Shown here piece after piece: positions 21,059 to 32,841 of a DNA stretch of 64,000 nt. Source of the stretch: Mixia osmundae IAM 14324 (Eukaryota > Basidiomycota > Mixiomycetes > Mixiales > Mixiaceae). Where the stretch lies: contig NW_014575557.1 in NCBI RefSeq assembly GCF_000708205.1, positions 744,143-808,142 of the forward strand. Reading direction: 5' to 3'. The notes under the pieces are model-generated. The model did not search any database. It was not told where the DNA came from and saw only the letters and a list, made by a program, of their open reading frames with translations. The position numbers were made by a program, and so were the translations under genes. The stretch's first letter is position 1. Each line of letters opens with the position of its first letter.

Positions 21059-22969
21059 ATGTGTGGCATATGCTGCTCTATATCGACGCAGAGCAGCCAC
21101 GATGACTCTCAGTGGACTGATCTATGCAGCTTTGTCGATGCAAGAGGTCTGGTCCCTCAGCCTGGGGTTCTCGAGCCGTGCCTGACCATAGCTGTCGATA
21201 GGTCCAGATGCACACCAATCAGACCAATTTGAGCATGACGGCTGTCGTATCAGAGTCCACGCAGCTGTCCTACATCTCAGAGGTCACGAGCTAGCTCAGC
21301 AACCTTTCAAGAGTGCTCAGGGTGACTGGCTCTTATATGTAAGCTGATCGCAGCTAGCGAGCTGAGCCTTGCTGACGATGGCGACTCGCAGAACGGTGAG
21401 ATCTTTGACGGTCTGGAGGTGAGCATATCTCCGCATCCATTTGATGCGCTGAAACAAGACGGTAGGTCGAAGTCAGCACGAATGACGGCAGCGCACTCTT
21501 TGAACGCCTTGTCGAGTGCAAAGGCGACGCGACTTGCCTCGTGACGATGCTTGACAGCTTGGACGGACCCTTTGCAGTTGTCTTCTACTCGGTGCGCAGG
21601 CTGATCGTTCCTCCGGCACTGCTGAGCGTATCACAGGCAGCTTCACAAACAGTTTTCTGTGCACGCGATCCTCTTGGAAGGCGATCTCTACTGGTGCTAG
21701 TGGTAAGCCCAGGAGCGTATCCTCATAGGCATGCTGAGCCGCGTGCAGCGCCAAGATTGCGTTCTGATCACATCGTGTGTGCCCCAACATCTGCAAGCCA
21801 AGAGCTGGCAGGAGGTGCCCACGGACGTCATTCTCACCTTTGACATCCAACAGCGCGCCCCCTTCACCATCACGAAAATTCCCAGGCGTGGTCCGACACA
21901 GATAACGACTGAACTACCTATTAGTCTTGCCGCCGACACGTCGCTAGAGCAAGCGGCGCGCGCACTACTGGCCAGCTTGCGCGCAGCTACGCGTGCCAGA
22001 TGCACCAGCCTCGCCCGCGAACGTTCTGTAGCGATACTGTTCTCAGGAGGACTAGACTGTACGACGCTCGCACTGCTAGCCGATGAATACATCCATCCGA
22101 GCCGACCAATCGACCTCCTCAATGTTGCTTTTGAGAACCCTCGCACCGTCAGCCTTGCAAAATCTGCAAGCAGGCAGTGGGATGTGCCTGACCGACTCAC
22201 TGGCTTGGCAACACTGACCGAGCTGCGCAATAGAAGACCGAATCGCGACTGGCGTTTTGTTGCTGTCAATGTCCCGTTCGCCGAATACCAGAGCCATGTC
22301 AGCACGGTCCTAGAATTGATGTTCCCCTCTAATTCAGTAATGGACCTCGTCGGTTCCTTTCACACATGTTGAGACCCTGCCGCTGATACACTGTAGTCCA
22401 TCGCAATCGCGCTTTACTTTGCATCGCGAGGCATAGGACAGCTTCAGGCAAGAGATGGCAGCTCACAGCCCTACACGAGCGAGTCACGGGTCTTGTTATC
22501 TGGCTTGGGTGCAGACGAGCAGCTAGGTGGCTATGCACGTCATCGTCGGGCATTCGATCTTGGCACTATCAGTCAGAGCCCGGCCGAACCTTCTGAGCGC
22601 AATCATGCAAGCTCAAAGCAAGACTGGCTCGCGCTTGTTCAGGAGCTCCAGCTGGATCTCGACCGAATAGGTCACCGTAATCTAGGACGAGACGATCGCG
22701 TCATCTCTTCGCATGGCAAGGAAGTACGTTTCCCATTCCTGGCAGCCAATGTCATCTCAGCTCTTGCAAACACGCCCGTCAATCTGAAATGCAACCCTGC
22801 GCTAGGGCCCGGTATTGGCGACAAGCTAGTGCTACGCTATGCTGCGCGAGAGCTACTCGGTCTGCAGCATGCATCCAAGCTGCCAAAGCGGGCGATCCAA
22901 TTCGGCGCCAGAACAGCAAAGATGGACTCTAGTAAAGAACAAGGTCACCATGTTGTCGTACAACAGTAG
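21059..22969 (+). CDS. Asparagine-synthetase-domain protein (ASNSD1 type)
   Basis: Multi-exon. The protein starts MCGICCSI, so after Met removal Cys is the N-terminal nucleophile of a class II glutamine amidotransferase domain. LLYNGEIFDGLEV and ARDPLGRRSLL are the second and last parts of that domain. The C-terminal asparagine-synthetase-like domain has the PP-loop motif [37 protein letters not shown] and HGKEVRFPFL. Exon order and spacing match ASNSD1 (yeast YML096W) rather than true asparagine synthetase. Family members have no proven reaction. The gene converges on PRI2: its stop is only 4 bp from the PRI2 stop, so the transcripts must overlap. Confidence 0.88.
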
Positions 22970-22973
22970 AGTA

Positions 22974-24911
22974 TCATGCAGTGACATCGACGTCCATGCT
23001 TGCCTCGATGAGCTCCGATTTAGGCTCTGACTGGAGCTCTGATTTGACCGATGGCCTGGCGTCAGGAGGAGCCGGATCTGTCTTGATCTTCTTCATGCCT
23101 TGCTGAGCATTCGCCGGATCTTCAGATGCTTTCTCAAGCTCCATGGATCGGTCAAAGTATTTGTTCGGATGACTGACGCTCGCAGATTGTCCGATACCCT
23201 CGCCTTTCTTGATGCCATGCGTGATCTCGAAGACTCTTGTACACGCAACGTGAGGATGTCCGGTCTTGGCAAGCTCGAGGATCTCTCTCAGATCGACTGC
23301 GTTGGTGATACGATACGTCGAGCCAAGCGCTGACGAAAGAGAGGGCTCTGCGAAATGTCGGAAGGGACATCCGTGGGAGTCTTGCGGTCCAGGCTGATCG
23401 CTCGAGATGATTCGCTGGCAGCTATGACCGCGAGTCAGCCGTTGATCTGATGAAAAGGCAGCGCTTACTCCTTTGGAGGATAGTTCATTCGCTTGCCTTC
23501 CAGACCGTAGTTGTGTCGGATGTTGTACTTGTGCTCCTTATCGAATTTGTCGGCCGACATACTCGTGAAGCTTCTCCGCCAAAACACAATCGCTTCGTCG
23601 ACAGACAGTCCAACTCCCTGAGATGCAGCGACACGCTCAGTCATGATCACAGTGACAGAAAGCTTCACCCACTTTGAGGAAGAGATTGTACTGCTGACGC
23701 GCATGATGACGGAGATGCTTCTTCTCGCGCAGTACTGAGTGCAGGTTGCGCATACATAACGGAAAATGACGCTTCGCCAGGTCGTCGATCATGTCTGCAG
23801 TGATCGCGTTGCCGTCTTCGTCCTTGCGCATCGAGGTATATTCGGACGTCATGCCGGCCAGGAAGCTCATCGAGAGATGCTCGAGAACGGGCAGTAATCG
23901 ATCGTCTTCGTCCAATCGAGGCACAGCGCGCGCGGTCATCTGTGTAGACCTCTTCAGCTTCCGGCTGACTCGCAGACGTCGGACATACTTCGAGATTATG
24001 AGCCAGCTCGCGCTGAAACTCTTCTAAGACGAGTGAGGCTTGATCCCTCGCGGGCACATATGCTTCGCCGCGTTTGATATAGATGCGTCGCATACCAACC
24101 AGCGAAGCCACTTTAGTCCACGGTACCTGTAAGCCCATCAGCTAAGCTTGGCCATAGATAGTCCGACCGACCTTGAAGAATTGCTCTGCACGCACATCCT
24201 CGTGAGTACGGAGGTGAGAGTGTACCGCTATGAGGTGCTCGGCTATATCTAGCTTTTCTTCCATCGAGACCTGTGGGCATGTGAGTCATCGCCAACGACG
24301 AAACGCGTAGGACGGACGGTCTGCCACTCCATGTTGAGCGAGTTGATAAACTGCTGACGCTCTTGTGCATCATCGGAGTCAAATCTCGCTCGAAACAGCG
24401 ATGCTTCGGCCCGCACGAATCGCGTTCGTAGCTCATCAGACCGACAGAATGCTAGGCGTAGCACAAAGTGAGAGTAGTGATCTTTACGTCGTTCGCTCTC
24501 GATAGCGTGTTCCGGCGTGCCTGGCAACGGCAATCCGTTTTTGAATGCTGACCGGCTAGTTGTAGGCACGTAAGACGAAGAGAGCGGCAGGTATTGCTTC
24601 GCACGAGCAAGAATGATCTTATTGAGATCGTCATAAGATCGGTTTCGAGACGATTGGGCCTCTATCTCGGCCAGAACTTTCAGGCGATCGATTGCCCAAC
24701 ATTCGAATTCTTCGATGGTCACTTCTTGCGTCGGTGGCTTGCGATAGAAAGACAGTCTGAAGGGGTACTGCTTGGATCGATAGACCGCGCCTCCAGTCGG
24801 TTTAACACCATCATAGGCCTCTTGCTTGACACCGTTCCGGCTCGACAGCGCGTCTGAGCTTGTGTTGAGGCTCTTGGCGCCCAGCACAGCTCTGTCTTGC
24901 GTCCTGAACAT
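22974..24911 (-). CDS. PRI2: DNA primase large subunit
   Basis: Regulatory subunit of DNA primase in the Pol alpha-primase complex; it binds the RNA-DNA primer end through a C-terminal 4Fe-4S domain. The first exon (from ATG 24911) carries YPFRLSFYRKPPTQEV, FECWAIDRLKVLAEIE, DHYSHFVLRLAFCRSDELR and FVRAEASLFRARF, all hallmark PriL sequences. Four or so short introns follow. The last exons contain HGCPFRHFA and HPHVACTRVFEITHG, two of the four iron-sulfur cysteine contexts. The C-terminal tail is basic then acidic and ends ...DVDVTA with TGA at 22974. Confidence 0.93.
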
Positions 24912-25094
24912 CGCCCCTAAGAGCAGAGACTGTGCGTGTCGTCCGCAAATTGAACGCGTCGACTACCGCGTGCATCGAAAACTTGTGACGACCTTCAATC
25001 TGGTTTTAGACCGGGCCCCCTCACAGAGCGCGTCGACTTTGACGGCCCTCGGCTTTGCCGGCAGCCTGCAATCGAACATGCATTCTGCACTCAG

Positions 25095-27522
25095 ATGAAT
25101 AGCTCGGTGACACGAATGGCCATGAAGCGGCCTCCGCCTGTCATCATCATCGAGCCAGGCGAGGAAGATGAGTCAGAGGCAGATCTCTCCGGCTTCACAG
25201 CCTCGCATGCGAACCTTACGTCCTCGCTCTCAACCGAGTCAGACGACACTCGCACAGAGACAGACAACGAAGACGAAGACGAGAGCGAGGCTTTCTATGA
25301 CTTTGAGGTCGCAAGAGAAGGGAGTGTAGCCGCCTCATCAACAACAAGACGACACTCCACGGGAGATCTAGAGCTCGGCTGGACAAGCCCAAGCGAGGGC
25401 GCAAACATACTCCACGAGCAGACAGAGCTGGCTTCACTCTTGTCGGGCACCGCGATAGACGATAGCGATAATGAGGAAGAGGATGCAGCCGTGACTGCAG
25501 TATCGCCCGTGCTCAGTTCGCCCAGGAAGCGACGAGCCTCTGTCGCTTCTTCGGTACCTTCGAGCATCCACGAGCAGGGCCTCTTCCCGCATCTCCGTGT
25601 AGCCGCTGCTCGACGCTTCCCGCGCGCGTCTAAAGCGCTCCACAAAATCAACCTACATAGATTCTTAGATGATACGTCGCCAGCTCCACATACCTTTCAT
25701 GAGGGTATGACTCGCTCGATCGCTCCTCCCAATCATAGAGAGGTCGGTCGATCACCACTATCCTCGGCGAGCGCTGAGATGAGAGCACGCAGAATACTGC
25801 TTTGCACGCGATCAAGGATAGTCTGTCGTTGCCACATTTGCCGAGTATGCCTGAATGGCCTTTTACTGCTTCCCTATCGCTGCCGACTGCTATACGATCC
25901 TTCACATTTGGATCCAGTTCACTGAGCGCTGCTGTACCGCCTGTCGACAGTAGCTTGTATCCGCAGGTCCCTTCACCATCTGGCGCGACATTTGCTCGTA
26001 ACGGCCAATCAGCCTCGGATCTACAGCTCGATACGCTTTCACAGGACGCCTTCTCGGACTTGAGAGGGCCGGTCTTGCTCATGGGCGGCTACCGAGGCAG
26101 CGTCTTGCGCTCGACAGCTACCGGTCAGCGCTTATGGGTGCCTCTCAAGGTTGGCATCGGACTGCGCAAACCAGATCTCTCGATTGGTCTGTCGGAAGCA
26201 GACGAAGACGCAACGACAGAGTTTGTCCGACCCGACAAGATGGTCACCGCCGTCGCTGGCTGGATAGATCTCGGCCGGAGATTGAAGGACCGACTGCGCG
26301 AACTGAATAAAAAAGGCCAGATCCAGTTTGTCAACTGGGGTTACGACTGGCGAAGGTCACTGCATAAATCCTCCGCGTTGCTGTTGGAAGAGCTCAAGAG
26401 ACTCAAAGAGGAATCACCTGAAGGTCTTGGCACCATGGTCCTGGCTCACTCGATGGGCGGTCTCGTTGCTCTGCATGCGCTCAGCAGAACAGATGATCCA
26501 TCACTCTTTAGAGGGATCGTCTTCGCAGGTACGCCATGGGGTCCGACGGTCAACGCGCTCGGCCCTCTCCGACACGGCGACGGTGTGCTCTTCAACAAGG
26601 AGATTTGCAGTCCTTCTGTGGCCTTTTCCATGCGAAGCACCTTCTATTTCTTGCCTGGAAATGGCGACTGCTTTGAGGATGAGCACGGCAATGCCCTGCC
26701 CGTTGATTTCTTCAATCCGCAAGACTGGTCTCGGTACGGATTGTCGCCCATGACGGAAGGCATATACGATCGGCAAGATGCAGAGCAGCATGAGAAAAGG
26801 ATGGACAAAAAGGAAGAGGCACAGACTGCGGATGTCGATAGCCTTGTACCGGTCTCCGGACCAGACCTCAAGCCTTCAGCGTCACTTGCTTCTGGCTCAA
26901 CAAGCCCTTCGATTTCTATAGACTCGAGCAGACGGCCATCCGGCAACTCTCGTATCTCATCTGCTACCTCGCCATTCAGAAGAGCTGCAGGTATGGTCGA
27001 CCCTCGTGCCCGGCTCAGGAAGGAGAACAGCAGCAATGATCTCACCAAGGAAGGTCCGCCAGCCCCGCCAGACGCTGTCATCAAAGACTATCTCGAGCGG
27101 ACGCTTGCAAATGTGCAACAATTCAGACGAGAGCTCGAGGAACCATTCGATCCTAAGAAAGCATATCCGCCTATTGCATTGCTCGTCTCGAACAAGACTG
27201 CCACGGTGCGGGGCGTCATTGTCGACGGGGAAGAGGACATCCGTTCTGGCAATTTTACAAGACTGCTCTTCGGCGCTGGCGATGGCATCGTCCTCCATAG
27301 CAGCAGTCAAACAAAGGCCATGCCCGGCCAATGGTGTGTCTCGTCAGACAGGGTGCATGCGTCGTGCTGAATGACAAGATCAGGGCTTCACTCGTCAAAG
27401 CAGAAGTAAGAACTCATCATGGCCACGTGAGCCTACTGGGCGATCTGAGATCCGTCTCGGACGCGCTGGATGCAATAGAAGGCAAAAAAAGAGAGAGGAG
27501 ACCGAGCAGACACTTTCGTTAG
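25095..27522 (+). CDS. Lecithin:cholesterol-acyltransferase-like alpha/beta hydrolase
   Basis: Exon 1 (25095-25704) encodes an acidic, Ser-rich N-terminus; the intron 25705-25778 (donor gtatga, phase 1) joins it to the catalytic exon. VLLMGGYRGS, FVNWGYDWRRSL and the nucleophile elbow LAHSMGGLVALHAL (Ser in AHSMGG) place it among LCAT/PDAT-like hydrolases; GDGIVLHSS and GHVSLLGDL near the end supply the expected Asp and His regions. Substrate unknown. A Ser/Pro-rich insert of ~120 residues separates elbow and C-terminus. The last join is unresolved: the frame must shift between about 27300 and 27355; a short GC-AG intron (AAG|gccatg...cagacag, ~35 nt) would do it but is at the lower limit of intron size. 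Confidence 0.8.
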
Positions 27523-28602
27523 AAGACTGAGCCACGCTATGCTTCTGTTGTTGCAAGTATTCACGCCCTGTATCACTGACGCATCAGCGTCTGTCCCAAC
27601 GTCACCAAGACTGAGCGAGTCAGACGTGAAAGAGTGGTTTCATGCGCCTGTACTGACATCACCCGGCGAGGCAGTCCTCTGTTGCACAGTCGCAGATCAA
27701 ACGCAAATTATCATAGGTTGGATCATCAAGCTACTGAGACGGTAGATAGAGAAACATGCTGACCTACCGCCGATAGAAACGAAGCGCTCGAAAATGGGCA
27801 GAGCAAAAGGGAGATCGTGACGTGAGTCAGCGGAGCGTGAGAGAAAGCTGCGTGGCTCGGAACTGCAGCGAACAGACGGTTCACGAAGACGCTTGCACTT
27901 GTCAAGTGAGTAGCGCAGTGTGCTCGGGCAAGCCGCTGGAGCTGACTGAGACAAGACAGGCACGAATCTGTTCAAAGACTGTTATTGTCTGTATCGTAAG
28001 AAAAGACCGGCCAAGTGAACGAAAAGAGCAAACAAAACGTCTGCGGGACTTGTAGGCTGTCCAGACGAGGAAGAGAGGCGAAAAAGGGAGAGACCTTTTG
28101 TGTTGTGCACCAAGCTTGAACGACCATACCCTACGCAAGACCTGTCTGCACGCATTTCTGCCTCTTTCAGCCCTTACCAGCACTTTTCCTTCGTCAGCCT
28201 CTCGACTCGAACGGACTCGGTCTCGACCGGAGCAGGAGCCCAGCCTCGCTGTCACCCTCGCTTCCCTCTCTTGCACCGTCTGACTGGCACGGTACTTCCG
28301 TTCGTCCACGTCTCACAACGCCGAACGGGCTGTCATCAGACCTCCGTTGGCTCGCTCGCTCGCTCGTCCGCCCTGGTCGCATCTACCGATAACAACTCCC
28401 ATTGACTGTAGCCCTGATTATCACTCCTATCTCACGCATAAGCTGTATCTCGCTTAGCACGTCGACCGTCGCACCACAATCGCCCAAGGTGAGCTCCCTG
28501 AGATCAGCATATATCCCCAGCTTAGCCCATGAGGCCATCCAGATCAGAAGCTAGGCTAGCTCTACACTCACACGCTCGCTCACACGAGCGTCAAGCACCA
28601 GC
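27523..28602. promoter_or_regulatory. Long intergenic/leader region before the Pumilio gene
   Basis: 1,080 bp, the longest gap in the window. The 3' half (about 28080-28600) is pyrimidine-rich on the plus strand, with repeated ctcgctcg/cttcgtcag elements and tcgctcgctcgctcg near 28360, as in a long transcribed leader. A gtgagc...cag pair near 28490-28600 could mark a leader intron. A 68-codon frame at 27539 has no recognisable features. Confidence 0.5.
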
Positions 28603-31468
28603 ATGGCTAGCTCCAATATCCCATCAGCAGGAGATCCTGTCAACGATCAGACGACAACTCTGAACGGCAAGACCGACGCACCGGCTAGCTCGAGACGGTT
28701 CCCCGCCAGCTCGGTCGCCAGCAAGCAAGATGGTCACGACGCTACACAAAGCTCGACTACCGCTTCCGGATCGCCAGACGGCCTGCCGAGCTCAAAGGCT
28801 CAGTCCGGCAAGATGGAGGATTCCCTTGACCTTGCCGACGGGGGTGCCAACAAGCCTGCCGATCTTGCTGCAGTGAGTCGCCAATTGGCGATGCGGTGCA
28901 CGGCTAACGTCTATATGCCCAGCGAATCGAGAAAAAGCGTCTTGAGCACGAAAAGCAAAAGGCTCTACAGAAGAAAGCGTTCGAGGATAAGGCGAGCTGG
29001 ACAGCTGCAGTCTGCGCGTGCCCGCTGACATCATCGTGCTGCGCAGATGAAGGCCTTGGAAGAGCAGCACGAACGCGAAGAAAAGGCCCTCATGTCCTCA
29101 CGTCCCACGTCGCCTGCTACCGACGACAAAGCGACGCGTCGTCATAGTGCTGAAGGAGCGGACGCCGCTACTGCTGCTCTCAACAAGCTATCTCTTGCCG
29201 AAGGTAGCAACGCTGCTACTGCCGCTGCCCTTGCCAAGGCAAAGGGCGTCCCCATCCGCAGCGGTACTGCACCTGGCGACGCGCCTCTTCTTCAAGGCTT
29301 CGTCTTTGACGACGATCTCGATTCCGACTTGCAAAGTGAGTGCATCCATGTGCAGGGTCAACGCTAGTGCTGACATTTGACCAGACTCGGCCTATGGCGG
29401 CAAGTACCTAGCACTCAATACTGACGATGACAAGTTCCCCATCCTCGTCCGCAGAGACAGCTATCCTGGCATCGTGCGTTGCTCATATCTGAATAAAACA
29501 CTCTATTGACGCGCAGATGTAGCTGTCCGCATCATCCGCTGCCCTGGATCTCGCACCTCTTTCGCAGACTCCTCCAAGAGCTGGCGTACGCCCAGGCGCT
29601 GAGAATGCTCCCCGCGGCTCCGAATGGCCTCAGTTTGCCAACGGTCAGGTTGCGGCAGACGGCCGACAACGCGGTCAGACTCACAATGCTGCCGCCTCTG
29701 CAGCCCTCGAGAATGTCAAGGCCGCGGCTGTCACCGAGCGTGCCTCACCTCTGCCTCGTACGCTGCCCGCACCCCGTAGCGCATTGGGCGGAGCCACTGC
29801 GCCGACCCCAACAGAAGCTTCCCAGCCTGGCAAGTCGAGCTCACCCGAGCAGACGCGCAAGATCAATGGGGCCACGCCTGCGCAGCAAGGCGCCTATAAC
29901 GCTGATGGTCTCTCCACCCTAGGCGGCAATGGTTTTATGAGCCGTCCATTTGGTGGTCTTGATTCGTCTTCCATGAGCGGTCCCTTCGGGCAATATGGCG
30001 GTCTCGATAGCCTTAATGGCTCTGGCGTCTTCGCATACGATGGTGCTGCAGGAGCCGGCTATGGCAACAACGCCCTCTTTGGCATGAAGCCGAAGCGTGA
30101 TGTTGAAACCAACCGATTTGCTGGCCTTCGCCTCGAAGATCTCCAAGGCGATATGCCTGCCTTGTGCAAGGATCAGCATGGATGTCGCTTCCTTCAGCGC
30201 AAGCTCGAAGAGGGCAATCCAGAATATCGTGACATGATCTTCTCTGAGATTTTCCCTCACTTTGCTGAGCTCATGACGGGTGAGTGCCGTATCCAGCGCT
30301 CATTGCAATCTGCTGACAACTGATACCTCTACAGACGCTTTCGGCAACTACCTATCGCAAAAGCTCTTCGAATTTGCGACTGACGAGCAGCGAGATGCTC
30401 TGATTGATTCGATCTCTGGCGAGCTCGTTTCCATTTCACTCAACATGCGTACGCCCTCATCCCACTTCTGGCATGTTGGAGCTGACGTGATCATCAGATG
30501 GCACTCGCGCTGTGCAAAAGCTGCTCGACTTCTTGACTACACGCCGTCAAGTCCAGTCTTTGATCATGGCACTCAATCTCAACGTCGTCACGCTCATCAA
30601 AGATCTCAACAGCAACCATGTCATTCAGAAGTGTCTGAATCACTTGCCACCAGAGGACAACCAGTTCATCTACAATGCGGTCGCCACAAACTGCATTGAA
30701 GTCGCCACGCATCGTCACGGCTGCTGTGTCCTGCAGCGCTGCATCGACCATGCCTCGGAATCGCAGCGTATTCAGCTCGTCACAGAGATCACGTACAATT
30801 CGCTTATTCTCGTTGGCGATCCTTTCGGCAACTATGTCGTGCAGTACGTGCTCGATCTCAACGACAACCGCTTCATCGAGGCCATTGTCCGTCAATTCGT
30901 TGGCAACGTCTGCACCCTGTCGGCCCAGAAGTTCTCGTCCAACGTCGTTGAGAAGTGTATCCGGGTCGCTGATGCTGCCGGTCGCAAGGTGCTCGTGAAT
31001 GAGTTCCTCAATCGCAACAACCTCGAACGTATGCTTCGTGACTCATTCGCCAACTATGTCGTCCAGACAGCGCTCGACTGGGCAGAGCCTGCTCAGAAGC
31101 AAGAGCTCGTTCGCATGATCACGCCACTTATGCCTTCGATCCGCAACACGCCCTATGGCAAGCGCATCTCTGCCAAGATTTCGCGCGACAACGACATGTC
31201 ACGTGGCTCTGGCTTCCATCCTGGCATGATGCAAGGTCACTTCTACATGGGACCTCAGCCCGGACATCACTTCAACGGCAATCACCATGGCATGCCAAAT
31301 GATGCATTTGGTGCTCGCAGCCCGTACCCTCATCATCCAGGTCTCGCTGCCCATATGGGTGGCTCGCACGGCAGTCCTGCACTTGGCGGTCTTTACGGTC
31401 CTTATGGTCCTGCTGGCGGGGTCGCCATGGACTATGGCGCACCTTCGAACGGATTTGGCTTTATGTAA
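28603..31468 (+). CDS. Pumilio/PUF-family RNA-binding protein (Puf4-like)
   Basis: Cytoplasmic mRNA 3'-UTR-binding protein that represses or destabilises transcripts. About eight exons. The N-terminus is Ser/Thr-rich, then a charged helix (EKKRLEHEKQKALQKK ... KALEEQHEREEKAL) encoded across two introns, then low complexity. The PUF array at the C-terminus has all eight repeats, seen as CKDQHGCRFLQ, DAFGNYLSQ, MHGTRAVQK, NSNHVIQK, HRHGCCVLQ, DPFGNYVVQY, QKFSSNVVEK, DSFANYVVQT, plus the closing TPYGKRISAK. The repeat order and PALCKDQHGC start resemble yeast Puf4/Mpt5 rather than Puf3. The C-terminal tail is rich in Gly, His, Met and Pro. One acceptor near 29519 must be the second AG, since the first would leave an in-frame TAG. 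Confidence 0.95.
28992..29046 (+). other. Probable GC-AG intron in the Pumilio gene
   Basis: Donor AAG|gcgagc, acceptor ctgcgcag, phase 0; joins FEDK to MKALEEQ in one uninterrupted charged helix. An in-phase GT donor 24 nt later would give a 31-nt intron with ASWTAA-like residues inserted, which is less likely. Confidence 0.65.
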
Positions 31469-31674
31469 GCTGACAGCCCCGCAAATCGCTTCCGACACGA
31501 AGAAGCTTCACTTGACCTTGTCTTATGATCCAAACGCAACAAAGCATTGATACAATCAATCGTACAACTTACTGAAATCACTGTCAGCTGTATGCAAACC
31601 GTTTCGCTCCCTTGCGTACTGCAGGTCTTCAGTTGCGCCATTGAGTGACCAAACGCAACCGCGAGGCCGACGGA

Positions 31675-32774
31675 TCATCGGCCAATGACAAAGGGTGCGC
31701 CTTGCCAGGTGAGCTTCGGGTCAACAGGCTCGATTCGCTCGCCGTCATGCCTGAGCATGTGCCAGTAGAGCGTTTGGCCTGGTGAGACACCCGCTTGAGC
31801 CGAGACCTGACGCGGTAAAGTAGGCTTCAAAAGCCCGTCATCGTGTTGCAGACTAGCGCGCTGGATCCGCTCGTCATCTGAGCTACCGTGTGCTGGCGAT
31901 GACGATCGCACTGCGCCAGTGGGTAGGCGAGCGACTGCACGCGCCAGCACGCCAGGTTCACCTTGAACGTATCGCCGCTCGCTGGCTTCGACTTCGCCGT
32001 AGTGGTAGACATACCGATGATTGTTGGGTTGATTGTTCGGCTGAGGCTGTGAGCTGCTCGATCGCTGCGAATGACGCGCAACGCTTTGGGTGCACCTACT
32101 GCAAGGTGCGATGATCGAATAGCCGACTGTTGAGCCACAAAGACAACCTGTCCGTGTTGCTGTTTAGCGCGATCATCTCGACGCAGGTACTCCACTCACC
32201 CAATGACTGAGTGAGACATTCGCAGGTGCGCTCGACGGCCTTTTCGCCGTTGGCGGGCGCATCACAGTACATCGGCGCAGTGTTAGACGGCGGAGCATCG
32301 CTGGAAAATAGCACTATGTCTGGCTTGAGTAGCAAGACCTGATGATCAAGATAAGCGCGGCACCGACCAGCCTGGAGGAACAGCACATACAGCACGCATG
32401 CCACGATCGGACAGGAGCGCGTCGCATTTCGCGCAATGAAGCAGATAGACTTTGTGTCTCTGCACCGGAGGTTCTTCCCGCGGTCGCGGTGGCATCTCTT
32501 CGGCAGACATGCGAGGATGTAACACTGGCACTGATTGGCGGTGATGGTGCAAAGATTGGCGGCGATGATGCTCATGCTGTTGCGACATGCCGTGAGAAGC
32601 AAAGCTTATCCTTTGGCCGAGTGTAGTGAGCGCGTCCAGCCCTGTCGGGTGGTATGGCCAAGGCAGTGCGATGGGTTCCGGCAGGCTGGACGACATTGAG
32701 CTGTAATACGCAAGCGAGGGGTTCCCGGGGTCGGTCAAGCGGGCAACGCGATGCGAGCTTGACGATCCGACCAT
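31675..32774 (-). CDS. FAM72-domain protein
   Basis: Three exons. The conserved part reads VYLLHCAKCDALLSDRGM-RA / VLLLKPDIVLFSSDAPP / CECLTQSLG-CLCGSTVGYSII / APCSRC / NNHRYVYHYGEV, which matches FAM72 (human FAM72A blocks LLHCKFCDNIVCSRGMKAVLL..., C-x-K-x-GNIVGYHVI, PCSSC). The four Cys pairs suggest a zinc-binding beta fold related to Mis18/Yippee/cereblon domains. Introns: gtatgt...catcag after RGMRA, and gtgagt...ggacag after QSLG. The ~75 residues before the domain and ~90 after it are low in conservation. In mammals FAM72A binds and destabilises uracil-DNA glycosylase UNG2; whether a fungal relative does is unknown. Confidence 0.82.
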
Positions 32775-32841
32775 CTCGACAGAGTAGGCCCGGGCGTGCC
32801 TGTTCGTGTACTTCTCTTGCTGGAAGGGCTTATATCAGGAG

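Noticed and set aside
27539-27745. 68-codon frame starting MLLLLQVFTP
   Set aside because: Short, no recognisable domain; the hydrophobic start is too short and followed by no mature protein of sense.
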